DNA of 64,000 nucleotides from Colimorpha sp045640985 (GCA_045640985.1 JAZUFZ010000017.1:62001-126000); one strand, 5' to 3'; shown: positions 44,030-53,095, counted from the first letter of the stretch. The notes: generated from the sequence alone by a model not told the origin. A program made the numbers and translations.

Positions 44030-45181
44030 TTAATCTGCCTCGTAGATAAGCAGCTGTCCGTCAGTGTAGAAGAAGAGCAATGGGTCTTTGTCGTGCTTCT
44101 TCATAATCCAGCATCCGCCGTTCTCACGATCGATTTCCATCTTGCAGTATTTCTTGTTCACCTGCTGTTCAGCCAGAAGCTTGTCGTTCTTGTCGAATAC
44201 CTGGAGGTAGGTATGGCCGTCAGGATCTTCTATGAGGGCGTACATATACTCTCCACTTACTGCGTAGGCAATCATTTCTACATCATACTTTTCGTGTACA
44301 TATTGTTTCACTACCACGAAGTTGGTTGGATGATAGTCGTACCAGTAGCTGTAGCAGTAATCCCAGAATCCATAGTAGTAGAAGTAGCGGAGTGGCAGTG
44401 GGTCCCAATATACCGGGTGGCAGTGGATCATGCAGTGGTGAACCGGGTGCCAGAAGTATGGAGCTGGATGGATAGGCACTGAGCTGCGTGGCATTACGCC
44501 TCCAGAAACACCTGGGCGGGCATAGGTTGAGTGAGGAGTTCCACCGACATAGCCTGCGCCGCCACGGCCGCCTACGCCTGCTGAAGACTGGCTTACAGGA
44601 CCGTCGTTTGCCGGGCCGCCGTTTCTCGGACCCATGCTGCTGTTGCGACCGTCAGGTGCGCCACCGCGTACTCCTGCATTGCCGCCCATGGTACCTCTGC
44701 TTGAGGATACGGAACGCGGACTTGAGGAAGAAGGCTGATGACCTCTTGCGCTGCTACGGCTGTAGCCGCTGGTGGTACCGGAACTTCTTCCGTAGGAGCT
44801 TGAGGAGGAGGAATAACCGCTGGAAGAACGGCTTCCGCTATACCCCTCGCTGCGGGTTGAGTTGTGGGTTGGCGTATAGTTTCCGGAGCTGTGGCTGCCA
44901 TAGCTGCTTGAGCTGGAACTGCTGCGACTGGAGCTATAACTGCTGGAGCTGCGGCTGCTACTGCCGCCACTGTAAGAGGAACTGCTGCTACGGCTGCTGC
45001 CGCCACTGTAACTGCTGTGGCTGCCGCCGCTGTAACCGCCGCCACGGCTGGAGGAACTTGCGCTGCTGTGGCTGCCGCCACCGCTGCGTCCGCCGCCACC
45101 GCCACCGCGCTGTGCCATGGCTGGATCTATACAAAGAACCAATCCTAAGATGATTGCGATTATAAGTTTGTTCGTTTTCAT
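44030..45181 (-). CDS. Secreted Ser/Gly/Arg-rich protein with aromatic-rich C-terminal part
   Basis: The 383-residue protein has a signal peptide (1-23, ending AMA before Q24). Residues 25-180 are low-complexity Ser, Gly, Arg and Tyr with GGS/SSS repeats. A Gly/Pro/Asn-rich stretch follows to about residue 235. Then comes an extraordinarily aromatic and His-rich segment (about 242-290, many Tyr, Trp and His, several Cys) and a compact beta-like domain (about 295-383). The organisation suggests a surface or envelope protein with a disordered linker, but I recognise no family. Another frame within the low-complexity part is also open (Ala-rich) and is a composition artefact. It has its own terminator and a TACTTTTG -7-like box at 45226-45233. 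Confidence 0.75.
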   Translation of the reverse strand: MKTNKLIIAIILGLVLCIDPAMAQRGGGGGGRSGGGSHSSASSSSRGGGYSGGSHSSYSGGSSRSSSSSYSGGSSSRSSSSYSSSRSSSSSSSYGSHSSGNYTPTHNSTRSEGYSGSRSSSGYSSSSSSYGRSSGTTSGYSRSSARGHQPSSSSPRSVSSSRGTMGGNAGVRGGAPDGRNSSMGPRNGGPANDGPVSQSSAGVGGRGGAGYVGGTPHSTYARPGVSGGVMPRSSVPIHPAPYFWHPVHHCMIHCHPVYWDPLPLRYFYYYGFWDYCYSYWYDYHPTNFVVVKQYVHEKYDVEMIAYAVSGEYMYALIEDPDGHTYLQVFDKNDKLLAEQQVNKKYCKMEIDRENGGCWIMKKHDKDPLLFFYTDGQLLIYEAD

Positions 45182-45588
45182 GATGAACTCCTTTCTTTTA
45201 TTTTAATTGTGGTTTTTTTCTGATGCAAAAGTACAACCAATAATCCGGGGTTTTTCTGCGAAATCCCCCGAATTTCCCCACAAAACCTCAATGCGCACAA
45301 TATCAGACATTTTCACAGAAATCCAACCTCAAGATTTTTTTATCTTCCGGTGTTATTCTGCGGAAAAAACATGGCATCGGACTCCCCGTCAGGCTATTCC
45401 GCCATCCATACCGCCGCCAGACTCGTGAAATGAAACTCCGGCAAACCCGCTCAACAACTGATCAGAAAAATCCAGTACGCCGCACATCGGAGCGATTTTA
45501 ACATTTCATCTACCGGATTCTTCCCTGATAAATCTGAATTTTCTACGGGACTTCTCCGTATTTTCTCCGCCCTTTCTACGCTTTAAGA

Positions 45589-45684
45589 GCGCAGAAAAAG
45601 CGCAGAAAAAGCGCAGAAAAGGCGCAGAAAAGAGGGAGACACCCCAAAGATACCGGAAAGAAACCCTAAAGAAACCGGAGCCCC
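45589..45684. repeat. 11-bp-period intergenic repeats (GCGCAGAAAAA x4 and ACCxxAAAGAA x4)
   Basis: Four tandem 11-mers GCGCAGAAAAA/G occupy 45589-45632. After eight bases a second set of four 11-mers follows (45641-45684: ACCCCAAAGAT, ACCGGAAAGAA, ACCCTAAAGAA, ACCGGAGCCCC). The first set faces a partly complementary pyrimidine tract at 45550-45585. The element matches 26318-26384 on the opposite strand. The small frames here are low-complexity artefacts. The remainder of 45182-45820 shows no gene. Confidence 0.85.
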
Positions 45685-45820
45685 GTTCCAGAGACTCCAG
45701 CAACTTTTCAAACACGGAAAACACCCATGGATTTTAACATTTCCTGCCTGCCACGGGTGTCGGATTCCCCATATCGGGGGGCATACGATCCCGGACAGCA
45801 CGGCATGGCATGGCAATCCA

Positions 45821-47503
45821 TCAATTTTTCACAGGAAATAAGGTGAGATGCAGATTCTTTACAGGCTCCAAGGCGCTTTCTCCCGCGAAGCCGTATCCGT
45901 CGGATTCAATGCGGATATCCGCGGTCAAAGGTTCGCCTTTGCGATGAGGATACCAGTTGTCCTCACTCGGCAGCACGATAGTTCCGTCGGCAGCACGACA
46001 GTCGGCAAGAGGCATGGAATAGGAGAACTTTATCGAAACGGGATGGCCTGACAGTCTGATGCGTTTCCCCTTCCGGCGGTAGATTCCTTCGCCAAAGGAC
46101 TCTATCCTGACGTTCTTTGATAACAACAGGGTATTCTTCCTTTTATATTTATAGGAGAAATAGCAGGTCCCCGCTACCTTGAGCGTGTCGCCTTCGATTC
46201 GGATGCGCATAAAGTATTGGTTGTAATCAACCAGATAGGGATGAATCACCAGGTCGGTAAGTTCATAACTCTTCATATAGGGTTCAATTGACCCGAGCCC
46301 CATCTCGTTTCTGCGCTCATTAAGGTTACGGATGTCCGCTATCGGTTCAAAAGCCGTGAAGTCGTCAATGGTCAGGAGCTGCGTCCCATACAGCTGCGGC
46401 TTTTCATTATGCGTTAAGTCGCGGTCGGTCATATAGGCAATCCACGTTTTGTCGAAGTCACCTTTATCAGCTTCAGGTAAGGCCTGTTCGAGATACCAGT
46501 GAAGGAACTCAGGGTTGCCATGCTGCGCCAGGAGCGAGGCGTGATTTACCCCGGAATGACCCACGTTGCGATAGGTGGGAAACCCATATTGGGCGATGAG
46601 TTCTTCCAGATGCTTGATGTTCAGGGAGTCCACGAGATGTATCTCCCGCCAGAGGCTATCGGATTCGGAAGCGGACATGTCATCCAGCAGATACCGCAAC
46701 CGCTGATCTTCATCACACATTGCCTTGAGGTCCTTCCTGTATGCCTCATTCAGATCCTTGCGGGTCAAATCCCGGCTGTCGGCCATGGCTTTAATTACTT
46801 CAGGATTATAGTCCCCGCTGTCGGCTGCCGACAACGCCTGTATGAGATATGCGTCAAAAAACTCGTCAGGCATGAACTGAACGATATATGTGGCCATGTC
46901 ATTACATTGGGAACCGACTCTGGTCAGCGTAGGGAATCCCCGCTCCTCGATCAGTTGCTTAAACTCGATATAATTGAGGGAATCAACCGCTTTTATCACA
47001 AGTGCCAGCGAATCCTGGTCATAGTGGCTGTTGAACTGTAATTGATGTGGCGCATAACGGGCCCGTTTCATCGCCAGCAGACGGTTCTGGTAAACCGTAT
47101 CCTGATAACCGCGGGGAGAGACCATATTCACAATCTCATCCCAATAGTCAAGCGTATCGGTCTTAAATACTTCAGCTTCCTCATCCAGATATCTCATGTC
47201 GAACCATTTGCTTTCAGCTGCCCGGAAAAAGACCGTTTTCTCTGCCTCGCTGCCCGGGTTGCAAATGTGTGTGGTATATAGCAGATACATCAACGATATA
47301 CAGTCGTTGGAGGTGATGCCATACACAGAATCCATCATACAAAGAATACTATAGGCAGTCTCAATGTCCAGATTCTGGTATGCCTTAATGGCAGACATTT
47401 TCAAGTCATAGTATGGGGGAATGACTTTCTTTTCATTATTCTGAGCCTGCGCCCCCATCACCACGGCCAGCAGGACCACGAAAATCAAGAATTCTTTCTT
47501 CAT
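45821..47503 (-). CDS. Exported protein with two tandem DUF6624-like units
   Basis: The 560-residue protein has a signal peptide (1-20, ending AQAQ). After a helical region, two related segments appear. The first (about 165-275) has SLNYIEFKQLIEERGFPT and VGSQCNDMATYIVQ. The second (about 285-400) has SLNIKHLEELIAQYGFPT, VGHSGVNHASLLAQHG, AYMTDRDLTHNEKPQLYGTQ. The second is a good DUF6624 match from memory. The first lacks the His and the KPQLYGTQ end, so it looks degenerate. A beta-rich C-terminal domain follows (about 430-560). Function unknown. It is transcribed divergently from the ECF sigma cassette. Confidence 0.7.
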   Translation of the reverse strand: MKKEFLIFVVLLAVVMGAQAQNNEKKVIPPYYDLKMSAIKAYQNLDIETAYSILCMMDSVYGITSNDCISLMYLLYTTHICNPGSEAEKTVFFRAAESKWFDMRYLDEEAEVFKTDTLDYWDEIVNMVSPRGYQDTVYQNRLLAMKRARYAPHQLQFNSHYDQDSLALVIKAVDSLNYIEFKQLIEERGFPTLTRVGSQCNDMATYIVQFMPDEFFDAYLIQALSAADSGDYNPEVIKAMADSRDLTRKDLNEAYRKDLKAMCDEDQRLRYLLDDMSASESDSLWREIHLVDSLNIKHLEELIAQYGFPTYRNVGHSGVNHASLLAQHGNPEFLHWYLEQALPEADKGDFDKTWIAYMTDRDLTHNEKPQLYGTQLLTIDDFTAFEPIADIRNLNERRNEMGLGSIEPYMKSYELTDLVIHPYLVDYNQYFMRIRIEGDTLKVAGTCYFSYKYKRKNTLLLSKNVRIESFGEGIYRRKGKRIRLSGHPVSIKFSYSMPLADCRAADGTIVLPSEDNWYPHRKGEPLTADIRIESDGYGFAGESALEPVKNLHLTLFPVKN

Positions 47504-47659
47504 AAGACAATTTCTGAATATTTAATAATAACGGATTGGATATATAAATATTGCATAGAAACCCTAAAAGTCATCTCTCTTCTCAAGAAAAGTTTACTTT
47601 TGATGTAAGAAAAGAGAGGGGAATTGCGTTTACTTAATGAAAGTTGTCCGGAAAAACCG

Positions 47660-48136
47660 ATGAAAACCGAGAAGTTCAAACATATTATCCTTACCTATCA
47701 ACCAGCGATGCAACGGATGGCAGAAGCAATACTGAAGGATGGCGCGATGGCTGAGGATGCTGTGCAAGAGGCTATGATTGCCCTCTGGAACCATCGGGAC
47801 ACACTGGAAAAGCAGCCCTCGATTGAGGGTTACTGTATTTCAACCGTAAAGAACCATAGTATCACACTGTTACGGAAACTCCATCCGACTCAGGAAATCG
47901 ACGAGGAGGTTTTGAGAATGTACGAACTGCCTTCCGACGATCTGGAGGAACGCTACCAGAAGGCTATGGGAATGATCAAGCAACTGCCTGAACTACAACA
48001 AAAGGCAATACTGCTACGCTACGAGGAGGAAAAAGGTACGGAAGAAATCACTAAAGAACTCCACATCTCTTCCTCAAACCTTTACACTACAATATCCCGC
48101 GCCTTGAAAACATTGAAAGAAATGATGGAAAAATGA
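47660..48136 (+). CDS. ECF-type RNA polymerase sigma factor
   Basis: The 158-residue sigma-70 family protein has region 2 at about 15-75 (AEDAVQEAMIALWNHRD) and region 4 at about 100-155 (LPELQQKAILLRYEEEKGTEEIT followed by a helix-turn-helix). I start it at the ATG at 47660. A longer frame from TTG at 47624 adds 12 residues that are not family-like. A TACTTTTG box lies at 47595-47602, about 60 bases upstream. The next two genes, a single-pass membrane protein and an outer-membrane protein, make the usual sigma/anti-sigma/target layout. Confidence 0.92.
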   Translation: MKTEKFKHIILTYQPAMQRMAEAILKDGAMAEDAVQEAMIALWNHRDTLEKQPSIEGYCISTVKNHSITLLRKLHPTQEIDEEVLRMYELPSDDLEERYQKAMGMIKQLPELQQKAILLRYEEEKGTEEITKELHISSSNLYTTISRALKTLKEMMEK

Positions 48137-48149
48137 AAGGAGAATACGC

Positions 48150-48824
48150 ATGAAAGAGTCTCAGACAGATACCGAATTACAGCAGATGCTGGATGCCCTG
48201 ACAGCACACGGGCGAAATGCCCGACGCCAGAAGCAGCTTATGGCTCAGATTGACCAGCTGGCAGGCGAAAAAGAGAAGCCTTCCCGCAAGCTGTGGCCCT
48301 GGATGGCTTCGGCTATAAGTGTGGCGGCCTGTCTGCTGATTATTGTGCTGACGGGGAAAGAGCCACAGAAACCTGCGTTGTCGGCCGCCCTGCACAACGA
48401 TACCATTATGACAAACCCACAAATAATCTCTTCGGATAAAACAGCGGAAATCACAATGGGGAACGAAGCTAAGTATCATGTTCCAAGAGATATAGCACAA
48501 CTTCAACCAAAGGAACAGATGTCTGTACCGGAGGGCCAGGACCTTCACGAAGATCCGCAGGAACCAGAAACGACATCCTTCACTCCCGTTTTGGAAAAAC
48601 CGATTGAAATAGAATCCATATACGAGGAACCCATTGAAGAACAGGAAAGTCCACAAACGGCTCCTACCCGTAAAGTAATACAGACAAACACTATGGTTGC
48701 CTATAACCGCAACTCTGGAAACTCCAGAAGAAGATCCAGAAGAACAGATCCTGATGCCAATAACTTTATGAGCATTCCATACGAAACAAATCCTGAAAAC
48801 ATATTGCTGGCCATCAATTTATAA
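48150..48824 (+). CDS. Putative anti-sigma factor, single-pass membrane protein
   Basis: The 224-residue protein has a cytoplasmic N-terminal helix region of about 45 residues (ELQQMLDALTAHGRNARRQKQL), one membrane segment (about 50-67) and a long low-complexity acidic, Pro- and Arg-rich periplasmic part. It lies 13 bases after the sigma gene. The position and topology, rather than clear sequence similarity, suggest it sequesters the ECF sigma factor at the membrane. Confidence 0.6.
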   Translation: MKESQTDTELQQMLDALTAHGRNARRQKQLMAQIDQLAGEKEKPSRKLWPWMASAISVAACLLIIVLTGKEPQKPALSAALHNDTIMTNPQIISSDKTAEITMGNEAKYHVPRDIAQLQPKEQMSVPEGQDLHEDPQEPETTSFTPVLEKPIEIESIYEEPIEEQESPQTAPTRKVIQTNTMVAYNRNSGNSRRRSRRTDPDANNFMSIPYETNPENILLAINL

Positions 48825-48837
48825 AACCCTTAGAATC

Positions 48838-50163
48838 ATGAAGAAACTTGTTATTATTATGTTGGCGATGCTTTCGATGCAAGGCATAGCACAAGAAGTA
48901 GAAATACAGCAGACCATCAACGAAAAAATCAATAGTCTGTATATCGGCCGCGGCTGGGACGTGAGATTCATCCAACCACGGGACTCCTTAAGCGACAAAG
49001 AATTAAAAAACATTCCTACCACGATTTCCATCATCGTTCCAGAGGAACTGGCATCCAAAGCCCAGAGTGTCACCCCTATAGAATATGACTCCAAGGAGCT
49101 GAGACTGAAGGACAACAGCTACCTTCCTGAAAATACCATAGTAGAAATCAGGAGTACCTTCTACCAAATTAAAAATATAATACTGGAAAACCATGCCACC
49201 GTGACGGCTGACTATTTCATGCTTAATCCGCCGTCAAAAGTCTCAAAACTTATTCTCAAAAACGATTCAAAGATGAGTATAAGATATTGGGCAATCAATG
49301 TTTTCAATAAGGTCAGCCTACAGCCATATTCAACCTTGGAAATAGATACCATTACTGGTTCAGGAATAATCTCTACAAACAAAGGAAACCTGCAGATAAA
49401 CACCTATATAGAGACAGATATAACTGTATATGAGGACTTTGCCCCAAACAACAACCTGAATCCGCCACTTATTCCCGAAGGAGAATACGTATCGGAAAAG
49501 GATCCTTTGGTTCAGTACGATTCCATACGGCGTTTGAAAATCTCGCACTTCGATACCTCATATTCTACAAAACTCAGCAACAGTACCCTCACGGTCTCTT
49601 TCGGATACTATCTGACAGCAACCTTTACTGGGAACGATGCCTATAGGCAAAGTCCATACTTTTCCAACAACGGAGTTGGCGTAAGAGTACCTATAATAAT
49701 ACATTTCCCACTCAATAGAAAATGGGATATCAACGCCGGTGTACAATATGACTTCTGCATCATGAATTTGTGGAATCAGGTAACGACAAACGATGATGGA
49801 AACCTTACAATGACCAATACCATACCCAGCAAACATAACAGTATATTAGGTCACTACATTGGGATACCCTTGGGAATATCCTTCCAGAGTGCCACTACCC
49901 GTCAATCCATTGGATTTGATATTACGCCGGCATTTCTTGTTAGCGAACGCTTTGGAACCGCAACCGTGGACTATAACTGGAAAGGCCAAACGGAGAAAAC
50001 ATCTCTGCTCAACCCCATAAAACTGGAGGCCAGCTTGAGCTGGACGATGAACATCTTAGGAAGATATTACGGATTCAGGTATTTTACCAACCTGCTGCCT
50101 CAGTTCCGGAAATCGACCGACGCACCGAAAACTCACACGTTCGGCGTAGAACTTATCTTCTAA
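48838..50163 (+). CDS. Outer-membrane beta-barrel protein with GIN-like N-terminal region
   Basis: The 441-residue protein has a signal peptide (1-18, ending GIAQ). A repetitive beta-helix-like region follows (about 95-210: IILENHATVTADYF, LILKNDSKMSIRYWAIN, LQPYSTLEID), resembling the DUF2807/GIN head domain. The C-terminal half (about 245-441) alternates aromatic strands and ends in ELIF, typical of an outer-membrane barrel. It is the third gene of the ECF cassette (13 bases after the anti-sigma gene) and probably its regulated output. It is convergent with comM. Confidence 0.7.
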   Translation: MKKLVIIMLAMLSMQGIAQEVEIQQTINEKINSLYIGRGWDVRFIQPRDSLSDKELKNIPTTISIIVPEELASKAQSVTPIEYDSKELRLKDNSYLPENTIVEIRSTFYQIKNIILENHATVTADYFMLNPPSKVSKLILKNDSKMSIRYWAINVFNKVSLQPYSTLEIDTITGSGIISTNKGNLQINTYIETDITVYEDFAPNNNLNPPLIPEGEYVSEKDPLVQYDSIRRLKISHFDTSYSTKLSNSTLTVSFGYYLTATFTGNDAYRQSPYFSNNGVGVRVPIIIHFPLNRKWDINAGVQYDFCIMNLWNQVTTNDDGNLTMTNTIPSKHNSILGHYIGIPLGISFQSATTRQSIGFDITPAFLVSERFGTATVDYNWKGQTEKTSLLNPIKLEASLSWTMNILGRYYGFRYFTNLLPQFRKSTDAPKTHTFGVELIF

Positions 50164-50182
50164 ATACAAGAAATCCCTAAAA

Positions 50183-51721
50183 TCAAGCACCCCAACTATC
50201 GCGGTCAAGACTGCGATAGTTGATGGCTTCGGAAAGATGCGCCGTGTGAATGCGCTCCGAGCCCTCTAAATCAGCAATGGTACGCGCAACTTTGAGAATG
50301 CGATCGTAGGCTCGTGCCGAAAGCCCAAGACGCTCCATGGCCTTTTTCATCAATGAGGAGCCATCCTCATCAATCACACAATACTGACGGAGCAGTTTTG
50401 TGGTCATCTGAGCGTTGCAATGAATTCCCGGATAATCTTTGTAACGATCTTCCTGAATCTTCCGGGCCTTGATGACCCGTTCACGAATAGCCGCACTCGG
50501 TTCGCCAGGCTGGAGGTTGGAAAGATCCTTGAAAGGTACCGGAACAACCTCAAGATGAATGTCGATACGGTCCATTAAAGGACCTGACACGCGGTTCATA
50601 TATTTCTTAACCGCACCCGGTGGGCAGGTACAAGGAATCGTAGGATGATTATAATACCCGCAAGGGCATGGATTCATGGCCGCCACCAACATAAAACTGG
50701 CAGGATATTCCACCGTCATCTTGGCACGGGAAACAGTAACTTTACGGTCCTCCATGGGCTGACGGAGCACCTCCAATACAGTACGTTTGAACTCAGGTAG
50801 CTCATCAAGAAAAAGCACTCCATTATGAGCAAGACTTATTTCCCCAGGTTGAGGATTGACACCACCGCCTACAAGCGCAACATCAGAAACAGTATGGTGG
50901 GGAGCCCTGAAAGGACGAACGGCAATCAAAGCATCTTCTTTCTTCATCTTGCCTGCCACAGAATGTATCTGTGTGGTCTCTAAAGACTCTTCAAGTGAAA
51001 GCGGAGGCAAAATGGACGGCATTCTCTTGGCCAGCATAGTCTTGCCACTTCCCGGCGCGCCAATCATAATCACATTATGACCTCCAGCAGCTGCAATTTC
51101 CAAAGCCCTCTTGGCTGTCTCCTGCCCCTTTACATCAGAAAAATCATATTCGTAGTTGCAAAGACTTCTGGAAAATTCCTCACGAGTATCATATTCCGTT
51201 AAAGGAAGCGTTCCTTCCTGATTCAGGAAATCAATTACCTGCTTGATATTATCGGCCCCATAAACCTCAAGATTATTTACAATAGCAGCCTCACGAGCGT
51301 TATCGGAAGGAAGAATGATACCCTTGAACTTCTGGCGACGAGCTTCTATGGCAATAGGCAAAGCCCCTTTGATTGGGCGGAGACTTCCATCCAAAGAAAG
51401 TTCGCCCATGACAACATAATGCTCCAGAAGATCAGCTTTTATATTACCAGAAGCGGCCAGAATACCGAGAGCAATAGTAAGATCATACGCTGTGCCTTCT
51501 TTTCGTATGTCTGCTGGAGCCATATTGATTACGACCTTCTTTCCCGGAATATGATATCCATATTGACTGATGGCAGTACTGATACGTTCACGACTCTCCT
51601 TTACGGCACTATCGGGAAGACCTACCAGCAAAAAATTCACACCTAAATCTACACTAACCTCTACGGTCACCATTGTGGCGCCGATACCAGTAATTGCACA
51701 TCCATAGGTTTTTACCAACAT
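50183..51721 (-). CDS. comM: YifB/ComM-family Mg-chelatase-like AAA+ ATPase
   Basis: The 512-residue protein has an N-terminal ChlI/Lon-C-like fold (PADIRKEGTAYDLTIALGIL near residue 70). It is followed by the AAA+ core with Walker A GAPGSGKTMLAKRMP near residue 219, Walker B LFLDELPEF near 303, and a C-terminal lid. A Cys-containing insert (AAMNPCPCGYYNHPTIPCTCPPG) lies in the Mg-chelatase region as usual. ComM is a branch-migration helicase in natural transformation in some Gammaproteobacteria; its role in Bacteroidota is not established. Its ATG is 19 bases after the MntP-like gene. Confidence 0.93.
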   Translation of the reverse strand: MLVKTYGCAITGIGATMVTVEVSVDLGVNFLLVGLPDSAVKESRERISTAISQYGYHIPGKKVVINMAPADIRKEGTAYDLTIALGILAASGNIKADLLEHYVVMGELSLDGSLRPIKGALPIAIEARRQKFKGIILPSDNAREAAIVNNLEVYGADNIKQVIDFLNQEGTLPLTEYDTREEFSRSLCNYEYDFSDVKGQETAKRALEIAAAGGHNVIMIGAPGSGKTMLAKRMPSILPPLSLEESLETTQIHSVAGKMKKEDALIAVRPFRAPHHTVSDVALVGGGVNPQPGEISLAHNGVLFLDELPEFKRTVLEVLRQPMEDRKVTVSRAKMTVEYPASFMLVAAMNPCPCGYYNHPTIPCTCPPGAVKKYMNRVSGPLMDRIDIHLEVVPVPFKDLSNLQPGEPSAAIRERVIKARKIQEDRYKDYPGIHCNAQMTTKLLRQYCVIDEDGSSLMKKAMERLGLSARAYDRILKVARTIADLEGSERIHTAHLSEAINYRSLDRDSWGA

Positions 51722-51740
51722 AACTATCGTATTCTTTATA

Positions 51741-52298
51741 TTACGAGAAAAATGCGCCGGAAACAGCCAAAACCAACAGCATCAGGACTGACAAAGCACA
51801 CCATCTTTTGGGGCGTATATCAACTTTCTGACGACCAAGCATGATAGCCCAATAGCAGAAAACGAACAACACTACCAGCATCGGGATTGAAGAACGCCAT
51901 AAATCAGTCTCAAAGAGGACCCGGAAACCTGCCCCTATTCCAATCAAAAGCATATTGATGCCTACAGCCACAGCAAGGGCGAAAATCGTTCCCCAATGCG
52001 ATATGTCAAAAGCTGGTGTTTCTTTATTTCTACGGAAAACCTTAGCCAGCATACGGATGGCAACCAGCAAAAATACGCCTAAAAAGATAAGATTATCATA
52101 GTCTGGCATATCAAACCGCAAAAGATTACCTATAAGGATACCAAGTTCGAGCATAACCGTCTGGACAATAGCCACAACCAAAGCCACCAGAAGGCCTCTA
52201 CTCAGCCGGATACGTTTTTTTTCTGCGCTATCTCTTATAACAACCAATGAGGAGATACCCAAGGCTATAGACAATACAATATATTCTAAAATGGTCAT
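51741..52298 (-). CDS. Divergent MntP/YebN-like six-helix membrane protein
   Basis: The 185-residue protein has six hydrophobic segments (about 1-20, 35-57, 70-86, 105-127, 135-152, 166-184). The arrangement and the VAIVQTVMLELGILIGNLL segment recall the MntP manganese exporters. The Asp of helix 1 that MntP uses for metal (SLDAFAVS-type motif) is replaced here by ALGISSLVV, so manganese export is uncertain. The start overlaps the rsmA stop by four bases, so the genes are coupled. Confidence 0.55.
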   Translation of the reverse strand: MTILEYIVLSIALGISSLVVIRDSAEKKRIRLSRGLLVALVVAIVQTVMLELGILIGNLLRFDMPDYDNLIFLGVFLLVAIRMLAKVFRRNKETPAFDISHWGTIFALAVAVGINMLLIGIGAGFRVLFETDLWRSSIPMLVVLFVFCYWAIMLGRQKVDIRPKRWCALSVLMLLVLAVSGAFFS

Positions 52299-53095
52299 TT
52301 TTCGGAAAGTTTTTGGGTTATCAAAACAAAATCAGCAACCGACAATTGTTCTGCTCGTTTCTGTAAAAGGTCTTCTGGAATCATGTCCAAAGCCAAATTT
52401 AATGGTTTCAGGGCATTACGCATAGTTTTGCGACGCTGGTTAAAACCAGTCTTTACAACCTGAACGAAGAGCTTCTCATCACATTCCAAGGAACTTACAT
52501 TATTTCTACGCAAACGAATAACCGCCGATTTTACCTTTGGTGGAGGATTAAATACATTCTCGTGAACAGTAAACAGATATTCCATATCGTAATATGCTGA
52601 TAACAAGACACTCAAAATACCATAGACTTTGCTTCCCGGACCTGCCACGACTCTTTCTGCCACCTCTTTTTGGAACATCCCGACTACTTCAGGCACCTGA
52701 TTCCGGCTTTCAAATACCTTAAATAGAATCTGTGATGAAATATTATAGGGGAAATTACCTATTACTGCAAAACTATCATGGAACAAAGTACTTACGTCCA
52801 ATTTCAAGAAATCGCCTTCAATAACGTTTAATTCAGGATAATGCTCATGCAAATAGACTACTGATTCACTATCAATCTCCACTACCCAAAAGTTCAGTTC
52901 AGGCTTTGTTATCAGGTACTTAGTGAGTACTCCCATACCTGGACCAATTTCCAGGACATTAGAAACTTCACCAGTCAGACTATCAGCAATTCTTTTCGCA
53001 ATGGTTTCATCTGTAAGGAAATGCTGGCCAAGATATTTCTTAGCCTTGACTTCATCTGAATTAGATTTTATTTTATTTGTTCCTTTATATTTCAA
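52295..53095 (-). CDS. rsmA: 16S rRNA dimethyladenosine transferase (KsgA)
   Basis: The 266-residue SAM-dependent enzyme dimethylates two adjacent adenosines near the 3' end of 16S rRNA. Motif I VLEIGPGMGVLTKYL is near residue 46, VEIDSES near 71, and the catalytic NFPYNIS (NLPY variant) near 113. The C-terminal FNQRRKTMRNALKPL is characteristic. Its start overlaps the stop of the TPR protein gene by four bases. Confidence 0.97.
   Translation of the reverse strand: MKYKGTNKIKSNSDEVKAKKYLGQHFLTDETIAKRIADSLTGEVSNVLEIGPGMGVLTKYLITKPELNFWVVEIDSESVVYLHEHYPELNVIEGDFLKLDVSTLFHDSFAVIGNFPYNISSQILFKVFESRNQVPEVVGMFQKEVAERVVAGPGSKVYGILSVLLSAYYDMEYLFTVHENVFNPPPKVKSAVIRLRRNNVSSLECDEKLFVQVVKTGFNQRRKTMRNALKPLNLALDMIPEDLLQKRAEQLSVADFVLITQKLSEK

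Noticed and set aside
44488..45153. Alternative frames (Arg/Cys-rich plus frame and Ala-rich minus frame) in the Ser-rich gene
   Set aside because: They are frame-shifted readings of Ser/Gly codon repeats. Only the 383-residue frame has a signal peptide and a non-repetitive C-terminal domain.
47624..47659. TTG start giving 12 extra residues on the ECF sigma factor
   Set aside because: The added residues do not resemble the family. The ATG at 47660 places region 2 at the usual distance.
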